Below are positions 17,321 through 24,549 of a stretch of 37,489 bases of DNA, one piece after another. The DNA lies in the NCBI GenBank assembly GCA_023475265.1, contig JAMCWE010000185.1, positions 1-37,489 on the forward strand. Reading direction: 5' to 3'. Numbering within the stretch: the stretch's first letter is position 1; every line of letters begins with the position of its first letter. The stretch is from Bacteroidota bacterium (GTDB taxonomy: Bacteria; Bacteroidota; Ignavibacteria; Ignavibacteriales; Ignavibacteriaceae). The notes beneath the pieces are model-generated. The model made no database searches. It worked only from the letters and a program-made list of their open reading frames with translations, and had not been told where the DNA came from. The position numbers were made by a program, and so were the translations under genes.

Positions 17321-17977
17321 ATGAAATCTATTAGAATAAAAAATTCATCAAAAGAAATACCTATCGGCAAGATTGTTTGCGTAGGAAGAAATTATGCAGA
17401 GCACGCAAAAGAATTGGGAAATGAAATTCCTGAAAAACCAGTAATCTTTTTGAAACCATCATCTTCAGTGATTTATTCTGGAGACAAAATTATTTATCCT
17501 TCTTTTTCAAACGAGATGCATCATGAAACAGAATTAGTTCTTCTCATCGGAAGAAAAATAAAAAATGCAGATGAAAAAGAATCGGAAGAAGCTATAATTG
17601 GTTACGGATTAGGTTTGGACATGACTTTAAGAGATGTTCAAAACGAATTGAAGAAAAAAGGTCATCCGTGGACAATTGCAAAATGTTTTGATACATCCGC
17701 TGTACTTTCTGATTTTGTGCTGAAAGAAAAATATCAACTAACATTGAATGAAGAAATTTCTTTAACTATTAATGGAGAAATTAGACAAAAAGAAAAATTG
17801 AATATGATGCTCTTCCCGCCGGTTAAAGTAGTTCAGTACATTTCTTCATTAATGACTCTTGAAGAAGGCGATTTGGTTTTTACAGGCACACCAAAAGGAG
17901 TAAGCAAAGTTGAACGGGGAGATAAACTGCATGCAGAAATTTCCGGGATGAATTATCTGGATTGCAGTGTTGAATAA
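17321..17977 (+). CDS. Fumarylacetoacetate hydrolase-family protein (FAHD1/acylpyruvase type)
   Basis: The 218-residue metal-dependent enzyme belongs to the family that cleaves or decarboxylates acylpyruvates and oxaloacetate. The core motif VGRNYAEHAKELGNE is at 21-35. The likely metal ligands are Glu69 and Glu71 (HHETELVLLIG) and Asp100 (GLGLDMTLRD), with the conserved Lys121 in WTIAKCFD. The C-terminal FTGTPKGV loop closes the active site. The short length, without a long N-terminal domain, fits the FAHD1/YcgM type. The exact substrate cannot be told from sequence. The gene converges with ruvA, and the two stops are only 12 bases apart. Confidence 0.9.
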   Translation: MKSIRIKNSSKEIPIGKIVCVGRNYAEHAKELGNEIPEKPVIFLKPSSSVIYSGDKIIYPSFSNEMHHETELVLLIGRKIKNADEKESEEAIIGYGLGLDMTLRDVQNELKKKGHPWTIAKCFDTSAVLSDFVLKEKYQLTLNEEISLTINGEIRQKEKLNMMLFPPVKVVQYISSLMTLEEGDLVFTGTPKGVSKVERGDKLHAEISGMNYLDCSVE

Positions 17978-17978
17978 A

Positions 17979-18005
17979 TACTTTTAATCTTATCGATTTA
18001 AAGTA
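17979..18005. terminator. Possible bidirectional terminator between the FAH-family gene and ruvA
   Basis: TACTTTTAATC (17979-17989) and GATTTAAAGTA (17995-18005) form an 11-base stem with one mismatch and a five-base loop. It overlaps the end of ruvA. An AT-rich stem between convergent genes fits a shared terminator; a T run follows only on the plus strand (from 18012). Confidence 0.45.
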
Positions 18006-18571
18006 CTCAAAGATTTTTTTATCAAATCTTCTAAAGCCATGTTTGGATTTTCAACTAAAACATCTCTTACGACTTTTTCAGCCAATTTAAAATTGTAGCC
18101 AAGAGTAGTCAGTGCAGCAACTGCTTCATTCTTAATATCGAATGGAATTTCCATCCCGCCTTCTTCCGCAATAGAATCCACTTTGGATCGTAATTCAAGA
18201 ACTAATCGCTCTGCAGTTTTTCTTCCGATTCCAGGAACCGCAATAATTCTTGAATAATCTGCTGACTGAATAGCTCTTTTTAAATCGTCTGTTTTTATTC
18301 CGGCTAGAATGCTCAACGCTATTTTGGGGCCAATGCCATTTACAGAAATAAGAAGTTCAAACATTTCTTTTTCAGATTCATCGAAGAATCCGAAGAGTGT
18401 AATTGAATCTTCTTTTACATTCATATGGATAAATAATGATGCAGAATCTTTCCCGGTAATCTTTTCAAAGGTATTTATTGAAATATTTACGGAGTAACCA
18501 ACACCACTAACATCTAGTAATATTTTTGTTGGTTTAGCAGATATTATTTTGCCGCTTAAATATCCGATCAT
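17990..18571 (-). CDS. ruvA: Holliday junction branch-migration protein RuvA
   Basis: RuvA tetramers bind four-way DNA junctions and load the RuvB motor. The 193 residues include an N-terminal OB fold (about 1-62, MIGYLSGKI start). Two helix-hairpin-helix motifs follow, VNGIGPKIALSILAGI near 78-93 and VPGIGRKTAERLVLEL near 112-127. The C-terminal three-helix domain (LTTLGYNFKLAEKVVRD) is the part that contacts RuvB. Length is normal. It lies downstream of ruvC on the same strand with 53 AT-rich bases between; ruvB is not in the window. Confidence 0.97.
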   Translation of the reverse strand: MIGYLSGKIISAKPTKILLDVSGVGYSVNISINTFEKITGKDSASLFIHMNVKEDSITLFGFFDESEKEMFELLISVNGIGPKIALSILAGIKTDDLKRAIQSADYSRIIAVPGIGRKTAERLVLELRSKVDSIAEEGGMEIPFDIKNEAVAALTTLGYNFKLAEKVVRDVLVENPNMALEDLIKKSLSTLNR

Positions 18572-18624
18572 ATCAAGTTTTATTTTTAATTGAAAATTTA
18601 TAATTCAAAATTAATAAAATGAAT

Positions 18625-19164
18625 CTAATTCTTAATTACTCTTTCAGGAAAAGCTTCAACAAATGCTTTCCAGTCTTTACTTTTTTTTACTGGCGACTTC
18701 ATTCTGAATGCATGACAAAGCGCTACAGCCAATGCATCACTTTCATCAAATCGCATTTTATCATTTTTAATTTCTAAAATTGCTCTGATCATATAATTCA
18801 CTTGTTCTTTAGATGCAGCGCCGGTACCCACAACAGATTTTTTTATTTCTCTTGGCGAGTATTCACTTGTAGGAATATTGTTATGTACAGCTGCCAAAAT
18901 GGAGACGCCTCGAGCATAACCAATTTTCATAGCGGACTGAACATTCTTTCCATAGAAGGCTGTTTCAATTGCAAACTCATCAGGTTTATATGTTTTAATT
19001 ATTTTTTCTAACTCATCATAAATAATTTCAAGTTTCTGATAAAGAAGTTTTTTGGAAGGAAGTTTGATAAGTCCGTTAGTTACGCGTTTAAAAGTATTTT
19101 TACTATGATTGATTATTCCAAAACCTGTAAAATTAGTTCCGGGATCAACACCAAGAATAATCAT
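18625..19164 (-). CDS. ruvC: Crossover junction endodeoxyribonuclease RuvC
   Basis: Resolves Holliday junctions by paired nicks. In this 179-residue protein the four acidic catalytic residues are visible: Asp7 in GVDPGTNFTGFG, Glu67 in FAIETAF, and Asp140 and Asp143 in FDESDALAVALCHA. The length is typical, with a few extra residues at the C-terminus. It is separated from yebC upstream by a strong terminator (19183-19212) and followed by ruvA, so ruvC-ruvA may have their own promoter within the short gap, or depend on read-through. Confidence 0.97.
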   Translation of the reverse strand: MIILGVDPGTNFTGFGIINHSKNTFKRVTNGLIKLPSKKLLYQKLEIIYDELEKIIKTYKPDEFAIETAFYGKNVQSAMKIGYARGVSILAAVHNNIPTSEYSPREIKKSVVGTGAASKEQVNYMIRAILEIKNDKMRFDESDALAVALCHAFRMKSPVKKSKDWKAFVEAFPERVIKN

Positions 19165-19182
19165 TTAACCTTTCTAGTTAAT

Positions 19183-19212
19183 AAAAAAACATGGGCTTTG
19201 AATCAAAGCCCA
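19183..19212 (-). terminator. Rho-independent terminator after yebC
   Basis: The arms TGGGCTTTG (19192-19200) and CAAAGCCCA (19204-19212) form a nine-pair stem with a three-base loop. On the minus strand it is followed by TGTTTTTTTATT. It lies 14 bases beyond the yebC stop. Confidence 0.9.
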
Positions 19213-19225
19213 CACAATCATCAAA

Positions 19226-19966
19226 TTAATTGCTTAAAGAAGATTCGTCAATGTCAGCATTAGTATAAACATTTTGTACATCTTCGCAGTCTTCAAGAGA
19301 TTCAATTAACTTAGCAACTTTTTCTGCGTCTTCACCTGTTACGCGAATAAAGTTTTTAGCAATCCATTGAAGAGATGCATTTTCAATTGTCAATCCTTTG
19401 TCAAGCAAAGCTCTGCGAACCGTTTCGAAAGTATCAATTGTAGATTGGACAACAAAATATTCATCTTCGGTTTGTAAATCTTCTGCGCCGGCTTCAAGAA
19501 TAATTTCCATAATATCATCTTCGGATTTGTTTTGCTTAGGCAGCGTAACGACACCTTTTTTATCGAACATCCAGGCAACAGATCCATTTTCTCCCATGCT
19601 TCCGCCGCCCTTGCTGAAAAGATGTCTAACTTCGGCAACAGTTCTGTTTTTGTTATCAGTCGCAACTTCAACTACAACTGCAACGCCTGCTGGTCCGTAA
19701 CCTTCATAAGTTAATTCATGATATGTTACGCCTTCAAGTTCCCCTGTAGCTTTTTTAATTGCGCGTTCGATGTTGTCTGCCGGCATATTAACTGATTTTG
19801 CATTATCGACTGCCAGTCTTAGGCGAGGATTGCCTGATGGATCACCGCCGCCTTCTCTGGCAGCAATTGTTATTTCTTTAATTATTTTTGTGAAAGCTTT
19901 ACCTCTCTTTGCGTCGATTGCAGCTTTCTTTCTTTTTGTGGTTGCCCATTTGGAATGACCTGACAT
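19226..19966 (-). CDS. yebC: YebC/PmpR-family translation or transcription factor
   Basis: The 246-residue protein has the family's N-terminal signature MSGHSKWATTKRKKAAIDAK and the block FTKIIKEITIAAREGGGDP. The central part, with YEGYGPAGVAVVVE and KGGGSMGENGSVAW, is also conserved. Members were described as transcriptional regulators; newer work connects the family with relieving ribosome stalling at proline runs. Its position 11 bases after recJ and just before ruvC and ruvA is common, as yebC is often found with ruvC. It ends at a terminator. Confidence 0.97.
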   Translation of the reverse strand: MSGHSKWATTKRKKAAIDAKRGKAFTKIIKEITIAAREGGGDPSGNPRLRLAVDNAKSVNMPADNIERAIKKATGELEGVTYHELTYEGYGPAGVAVVVEVATDNKNRTVAEVRHLFSKGGGSMGENGSVAWMFDKKGVVTLPKQNKSEDDIMEIILEAGAEDLQTEDEYFVVQSTIDTFETVRRALLDKGLTIENASLQWIAKNFIRVTGEDAEKVAKLIESLEDCEDVQNVYTNADIDESSLSN

Positions 19967-19977
19967 TTATCTGACTC

Positions 19978-21693
19978 CTAATTATTTTCTTTTACTTTTA
20001 AATCTTTAATTTTGAATTGAGGGAATGTTTTTCCGTCTCTAGTAATTTTATCGATCGAATAAACAATGTCTAAATTTGAATTAATTTTAATTGAATCAAT
20101 AAATTCACTCATGTTAAATCCAATGCTATCAAAAACTCTATCGCATCCGGCTTGCTTTACATTTAGAATCAAATGATTAGCTCCAACTATTCTTGGCGTA
20201 TTAACTACGGTAACATTTTCTGAGATAAAAACCGGACGCATATTACCTGGACCGAAAGGTGAAAACTGATCAATAATTTTCAAAAACTTTGATGTTATTT
20301 CCGAAAATTTTAGCTTAGAGTCAATATGCAATTCCGGCATTAAATCTTCTTCGCTCATAGACTCTTTTACTATTTGATTGAATTTAGATTTGAATTCATC
20401 AATCTTCTCAACTTCAACAGCCAAACCGGCAGCAGCTTGATGTCCGCCAAAATGAATTAATAAATCCTCACATTTTTTTAACGCTTCATAAATATTGAAG
20501 TTAGAAATACTTCTCGCAGAACCTTTTGCTACTCCATCGACTGTGGTAAGCATAATTGTTGGGCGGTAATATTTTTCAACAAGCCGTGAAGCAACAATTC
20601 CAATAACTCCAGGATGCCATTTTTCCTGATGAAGTATAATCGCAATATCTTCACTTAAATCTAAAGAGTTCTCAACAATGTTTAAGGCATTGTCAAAAGT
20701 ATCTTCATCAATTTTTCTTCGGTGATAGTTTTCGGTTTCTAAAACTTGTGCTAATTCTAATGCTTGTTCTTTATCGTTGGTAATCAAAAGTTCAACAGCG
20801 CGTTGAGCGTCGCCTAATCTGCCAACAGCATTTATTCTAGGTGCAATTGTAAATACGATTTGCCCCGAAGTTAAATTCCCGGTAGAAATGTTACTGCTTT
20901 CAATTAAAGCAGCGATTCCAGGCCTTGGATTTAAATTTATCATATCGAGTCCTTCTTTTACCAGCACTCGATTTTCTTCAATAAGCGGAACGATATCGGC
21001 AGCTCCGGCAAGGGCAACTAAATCTAAATACTTGAGAGGAAGAATTCTTTTTCCGATTCTTTCTGCAACGCCTTGAGCTAATTTAAAAGCTACTCCGGCG
21101 CCAGATAAATATTTGAAAGGATAATTGCAGTTTGGTTTTAAAGGATCTAAAACTGCATAAGCATTAGGAATTTCTTCTTTAGGCTGGTGATGATCGCAGA
21201 TTATTAAATCAATTCCAAGTTCATTAATGTATTTTGTTTCTTCAATTGCCGTTATTCCGCAATCAACAGAAATAAGCAGAGAAGTACCTCTGCATTTAAT
21301 ATTATCAATTCCGCTTTTAGAAATTCCGTAGCCTTCAGTCAAACGTTGTGGTATATAGAATTCAACATCAGCGCCAAGCTCTTTAAGAAACATATACAGC
21401 AATGCTGTAGAACAAGTTCCATCTACATCATAATCACCATAAATGCAGATAAGTTGATTTTCAGTTAAGGCTTTAATTACTCGATATGTTGCGGCTTCCA
21501 TACCATCCATTTGAAACGGATCGTTCATGGAATCTAAGGAAGGTCGGAAAAAATGTTTTGCTTGGTGAAAGTTTTTAATATTTCGAAGAACTAGGAGTTT
21601 GGATAGAACTTCAGAAATATTAATAGAATCTGATAATGATTTTATTGCGTAGTCATCATCAGCTTCTTTTATTTTCCAACGTTTTTTCAGCAT
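19978..21693 (-). CDS. recJ: Single-stranded-DNA-specific exonuclease RecJ
   Basis: A 5'-3' exonuclease of recombination and mismatch repair. The DHH-family motifs are present: YGDYDVDGTCSTAL near 75-88, ISVDCGI near 138, the signature ICDHHQP near 161 and the HFGGHQAAAGLAVE block of the DHHA1 domain in the second half. The C-terminus holds the OB-fold-like region. I chose the ATG at 21693 (MLKKRWKIKEADDD), giving 571 residues. The frame extends 12 hydrophobic residues further, but these begin within three bases of rnpB and look unlikely. It follows the RNase P RNA gene by about 38 bases and precedes yebC. Confidence 0.95.
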   Translation of the reverse strand: MLKKRWKIKEADDDYAIKSLSDSINISEVLSKLLVLRNIKNFHQAKHFFRPSLDSMNDPFQMDGMEAATYRVIKALTENQLICIYGDYDVDGTCSTALLYMFLKELGADVEFYIPQRLTEGYGISKSGIDNIKCRGTSLLISVDCGITAIEETKYINELGIDLIICDHHQPKEEIPNAYAVLDPLKPNCNYPFKYLSGAGVAFKLAQGVAERIGKRILPLKYLDLVALAGAADIVPLIEENRVLVKEGLDMINLNPRPGIAALIESSNISTGNLTSGQIVFTIAPRINAVGRLGDAQRAVELLITNDKEQALELAQVLETENYHRRKIDEDTFDNALNIVENSLDLSEDIAIILHQEKWHPGVIGIVASRLVEKYYRPTIMLTTVDGVAKGSARSISNFNIYEALKKCEDLLIHFGGHQAAAGLAVEVEKIDEFKSKFNQIVKESMSEEDLMPELHIDSKLKFSEITSKFLKIIDQFSPFGPGNMRPVFISENVTVVNTPRIVGANHLILNVKQAGCDRVFDSIGFNMSEFIDSIKINSNLDIVYSIDKITRDGKTFPQFKIKDLKVKENN

Positions 21694-21731
21694 ATAAATT
21701 ATCCAGAAGATAATCGAAAGAACAAACAATA

Positions 21732-22135
21732 GTTCAGGCTTATAAGCCGAATTCTGTTCCCCGATTTAATCGGGGCGGCAATTATTTATCTTGATCACGA
21801 ATTACTTCGTGATTTATGCAGTCTACCCGGAAGCCCTGTCCCGATAATCGGAACATTCAAAGCGAACAACCTCGATCCCAATTAAGGGAAAGGCTTCTTT
21901 ATTTGACCTTGCTTCAGGTGGGGTTTGCCCTGCCGGAAATGTTACCATTTCCGCGGTAGGCTCTTACCCTGCCATTTCACCCTTATCCCGATAAAACCGG
22001 GACGGTATATTTTCTGTGGCACTTTCCGTATCCCGATAAAATCGGGACCCCGGACGTTATCCGGCACCTTGTTCTATGAAGTTCGGACTTTCCTCTCTCC
22101 CAATCTTCTTGGGTGAGCAATTGCCCAGCCTGAAC
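21732..22135 (-). ncRNA. rnpB: RNase P RNA (type A)
   Basis: The catalytic RNA that trims tRNA 5' leaders. On the minus strand it starts GTTCAGGCTGGGC and ends GCCTGAAC, closing helix P1. The universal GAGGAAAGTCCG is at 22084-22095, and GGGTGAAATGGCAGGGTAAG and AGCCTACCGC lie at about 21953-21982. The other half of P4, ACAGAATTCGGCTTATA, is at 21741-21757. About 404 bases is normal for type A. Unusually, four peripheral hairpins (21759-21775, about 21840-21852, 21986-22002 and 22031-22047) carry the same CCCGAT...ATCGGG core. Ends were taken from the P1 pairing; mature ends may differ by a few bases. Confidence 0.97.
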
Positions 22136-22468
22136 TATTTTTTATTCAAAAAAAATGTTTGTATTTAACTACAACTATTACAATTACTTCTTTAACTTTA
22201 TTAAATATAAGTGGATTAAACAAGTTAAATTATTTTATTGTAACTAATATAATAAATTACATTTCGTAAATCAGTAGGAAATAAGTTCCAAATTATTTTA
22301 AATTAAAAGGTAAGTAAACTTTGGAATTTAGAGGCTGGAATGTCCTGAACTTTCTGTCTTTCTTCTTCATCTCGTACCGGCTTAAGCCCTGCTTTATGGC
22401 AAGGTATGCCAGTACAAGAATCCAAAATCTATTCTAAAATATTGAGCTATGAGCTTTACAGTTAAATT
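22136..22468. other. Intergenic region before rnpB, with one GC-richer structured patch
   Basis: The 333 bases between the zinc-ribbon gene and rnpB should contain the rnpB promoter on the minus strand, close to 22140-22175, but I cannot fix it. Most of the stretch is very AT-rich. A patch at about 22320-22425 is clearly GC-richer and contains a stable two-part hairpin, listed separately. The patch also has short open frames in both directions without a convincing start. Confidence 0.5.
22374..22415. other. Two-part hairpin, candidate structured RNA element
   Basis: The outer arms GTACCGGC (22374-22381) and GCCAGTAC (22408-22415) pair over eight positions in the minus-strand RNA, with one G-U. 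The inner arms CCCTGC (22387-22392) and GCAAGG (22399-22404) pair over six more around a CATAAA loop. The stem has an asymmetric internal loop and is not followed by a T run, so it is not a plain terminator. I do not recognise a known riboswitch or RNA class. It lies 54 bases after the zinc-ribbon gene stop. Confidence 0.4.
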
Positions 22469-23194
22469 TTACTCATCTATAGTTTCTGCAACTTCAGTAG
22501 AAACTAAAATTCTTCCGCAATATTCACAAAAGAAAAGCTTATTATTCCGTCTGATTTCCAATTGTCTTTGCGGTGGTACAATATTATGGCAGCCAGAGCA
22601 AGCAGAACGACGAATAGTTGCAACCGCTTTACCTTTTTTAGCTTTTCTAATCCGCATGTAAGCAGAATAATCAGCTTTTTTTGTTAAAGCTTCAATTTCT
22701 TTTCTCTTTGCTCTTAGCTTAACTTCTTCTTTTTCATTTGCCTTAATGATTTCTTTTAGATCAGCTTCTTTTACTTTTAACTCTTCTTTTAACTCATCCA
22801 TCTGAGGCGTGATCTCTTCAATTTCATCGGATAATTTTTTGCTAAGATCGGCAAGAGAATCATTTTCGGATTCTAATTTAGTAAATTGCTCTTCAGTATG
22901 ATCAATTTCTTTAGTTAGTGCATCATACTCTTTGTTGTTTCTAACTTGATAAAGCTGTGCTTTAAATTTTTTCTGATTTTCTTTAAGCTTGTCAATCTCT
23001 TCTTCGTTATCCTTTCTTTTTTCAAGAGATTCCTTCTTTTCTTTTTCTTTATTGGCGATGTCAGTTTTTATAGCTGTTATTTTTTCCTTAAGATCTCCAA
23101 CAGCATTGGGAAGATCGCCGCGCAACTCTTCAAGTACATCAAGTTGATCATCCAAATTTTGCAATTCGTACAATATTTTTAGTCGGTCAAACAA
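22469..23194 (-). CDS. Coiled-coil protein with C4-type zinc ribbon (CT398-like)
   Basis: The 241 residues comprise a long antiparallel coiled coil (about 5-180, very rich in Lys and Glu) and a C-terminal zinc ribbon. The ribbon ligands are Cys199, Cys202, Cys223 and Cys226 (CSGCH and CEYCG). The family is widespread and is built like a nucleic-acid or chaperone adaptor; in Chlamydia, CT398 was linked to sigma-54 and secretion proteins, but no general role is settled. It follows the Nif3-like gene by 14 bases and precedes rnpB, a neighbourhood seen in several phyla. No signal peptide is present. Confidence 0.92.
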   Translation of the reverse strand: MFDRLKILYELQNLDDQLDVLEELRGDLPNAVGDLKEKITAIKTDIANKEKEKKESLEKRKDNEEEIDKLKENQKKFKAQLYQVRNNKEYDALTKEIDHTEEQFTKLESENDSLADLSKKLSDEIEEITPQMDELKEELKVKEADLKEIIKANEKEEVKLRAKRKEIEALTKKADYSAYMRIRKAKKGKAVATIRRSACSGCHNIVPPQRQLEIRRNNKLFFCEYCGRILVSTEVAETIDE

Positions 23195-23208
23195 TTTATT
23201 TTCGCTCC

Positions 23209-24321
23209 TTATTTATTATAAAAAAAAATTGGATTTGTTGATCCATCATATTTAAAAATCTTTGTGTCAAAATTTTTCTCGGTGATAAAATGATTTAATT
23301 TTCTTTTAACTTCATCAAGAGAATGAATTTCAGTTTCATAATGGCCTGCGTCGATGAGAAGAATTTCCCCGTCTGCATCATGGAAAGTGTGATATTTTAA
23401 ATCGGCAGTAATAAATGCATCAACACCGTAATAGATAGCATCTTTTAACATTTCTCCCCCGGCTCCTCCGCAAAGTGCAACTTTTTTAATTTTATTTTTC
23501 CCCTTCGAATATCGAAAATTTTTTATTTTCAGATGATCTGAAACGTATTCCAAAAATTGTGTTTGAGAAATCGACTGATCTAATTCTCCAATGGCTCCGG
23601 CGCCAAAATTAGTATTCGGATTTTCAAGCGGATAGATATCATACGCTACTTCTTCATATGGATGAACCTCAATGATGGCAGAAAGAATTTTTTTCAATTT
23701 CCAGGCATCCACCAAAACCTCTAGTTTTATTTCATCAGTTTTTTCTACATTACCTTTGGTTCCTAAAAATGGATTCGTTTTTCTTGATCCTTTAAAAGTT
23801 CCTTCGCCTTTAGTTCTAAAACTGCAGTTACTGTATTCACCAATTTGACCGCCGCCATTTTTAAATATTGCGTCAGCAACTTTGTCGACATAATTCATCG
23901 GAACAAATACAGCTAATTTAAATTGATTTGAATTTTGGTGAACCAGGAAATCAATTTTACGCAGTTTTAATTTTTTAGCCAGTTCAAAGCTTACGCCGTC
24001 CTTAGTAAAATCTAAATTTGTATGCGCGGAATAAAGTGTAATATCATTTTTAATTAGTTTTTCTATAAGTTTTGAATTTTTGTCTTTCTGGAGGTCAATT
24101 TTTTTGAGGGGATGAAAAAGTAAAGGGTGATGAGAAATTATTAAATTACAATTCTTTTTGATTGCATCATCAATAACCCGGTTTGTTAATTCTAAACAAA
24201 GTAGAATATTTTTTAACTTCTGATTTATTGAACCAACTTGTAAACCAACGTTATCTTTTTGCCAGGCAATTTCTTTGGGTGCCCATTCCTCAAAGTATTT
24301 TATTATATCGTTACACGTCAT
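23209..24321 (-). CDS. Nif3-like dinuclear metal centre protein
   Basis: The 370-residue hexameric, two-metal protein has been linked to GTP cyclohydrolase I type 2 activity (FolE2 is a separate family); the physiological role is debated. Metal-site motifs are ISHHPLLF near 65-72, AHTNLDF near 103 and the C-terminal block VALCGGAGGEML with DAGHYETE. The middle of the protein carries the extra PII-like domain (FKLAVFVPMNYVDKVADAIF), which marks the longer form. I chose ATG 24321 (MTCNDIIKYFEEW); the upstream frame runs through a terminator hairpin and is not credible. No Shine-Dalgarno sequence is seen. It is probably cotranscribed with the zinc-ribbon gene. Confidence 0.92.
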   Translation of the reverse strand: MTCNDIIKYFEEWAPKEIAWQKDNVGLQVGSINQKLKNILLCLELTNRVIDDAIKKNCNLIISHHPLLFHPLKKIDLQKDKNSKLIEKLIKNDITLYSAHTNLDFTKDGVSFELAKKLKLRKIDFLVHQNSNQFKLAVFVPMNYVDKVADAIFKNGGGQIGEYSNCSFRTKGEGTFKGSRKTNPFLGTKGNVEKTDEIKLEVLVDAWKLKKILSAIIEVHPYEEVAYDIYPLENPNTNFGAGAIGELDQSISQTQFLEYVSDHLKIKNFRYSKGKNKIKKVALCGGAGGEMLKDAIYYGVDAFITADLKYHTFHDADGEILLIDAGHYETEIHSLDEVKRKLNHFITEKNFDTKIFKYDGSTNPIFFYNK

Positions 24322-24324
24322 ATT

Positions 24325-24357
24325 AAAAAAAAATGCACTTCTGTGTTTGAAGTGCAT
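24325..24357 (-). terminator. Intrinsic terminator just upstream of the Nif3-like start
   Basis: The arms ATGCACTTC (24333-24341) and GAAGTGCAT (24349-24357) form a nine-pair stem with a seven-base loop. On the minus strand the stem is followed by a run of nine or more T. It lies about 190 bases beyond the ispG stop, so it could end the ispG transcript. But its T run stops only a few bases before the Nif3-like ATG (24321), leaving little room for a separate promoter. A terminator-controlled (attenuated) leader is an alternative. Confidence 0.8.
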
Positions 24358-24549
24358 CTTTCTAATTTTATAATTCTTGCTGCACGGCAGCGGATTTATA
24401 TACAATATTAAAAAAAATAAATTTTTCTATTTTCATTTCCATATTTAAGCTATCAAATATACGCCATCGGATAATAACTTCCAATATTTCAAACGTATAT
24501 TATATAAAGTAATTAGTCATTACTGTGATATAAAATACCATAAACTAAT

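Noticed and set aside
22321-22440. A short protein gene on either strand of the GC-richer patch
   Set aside because: No start codon or ribosome site in a sensible place; reported only as a structured patch.
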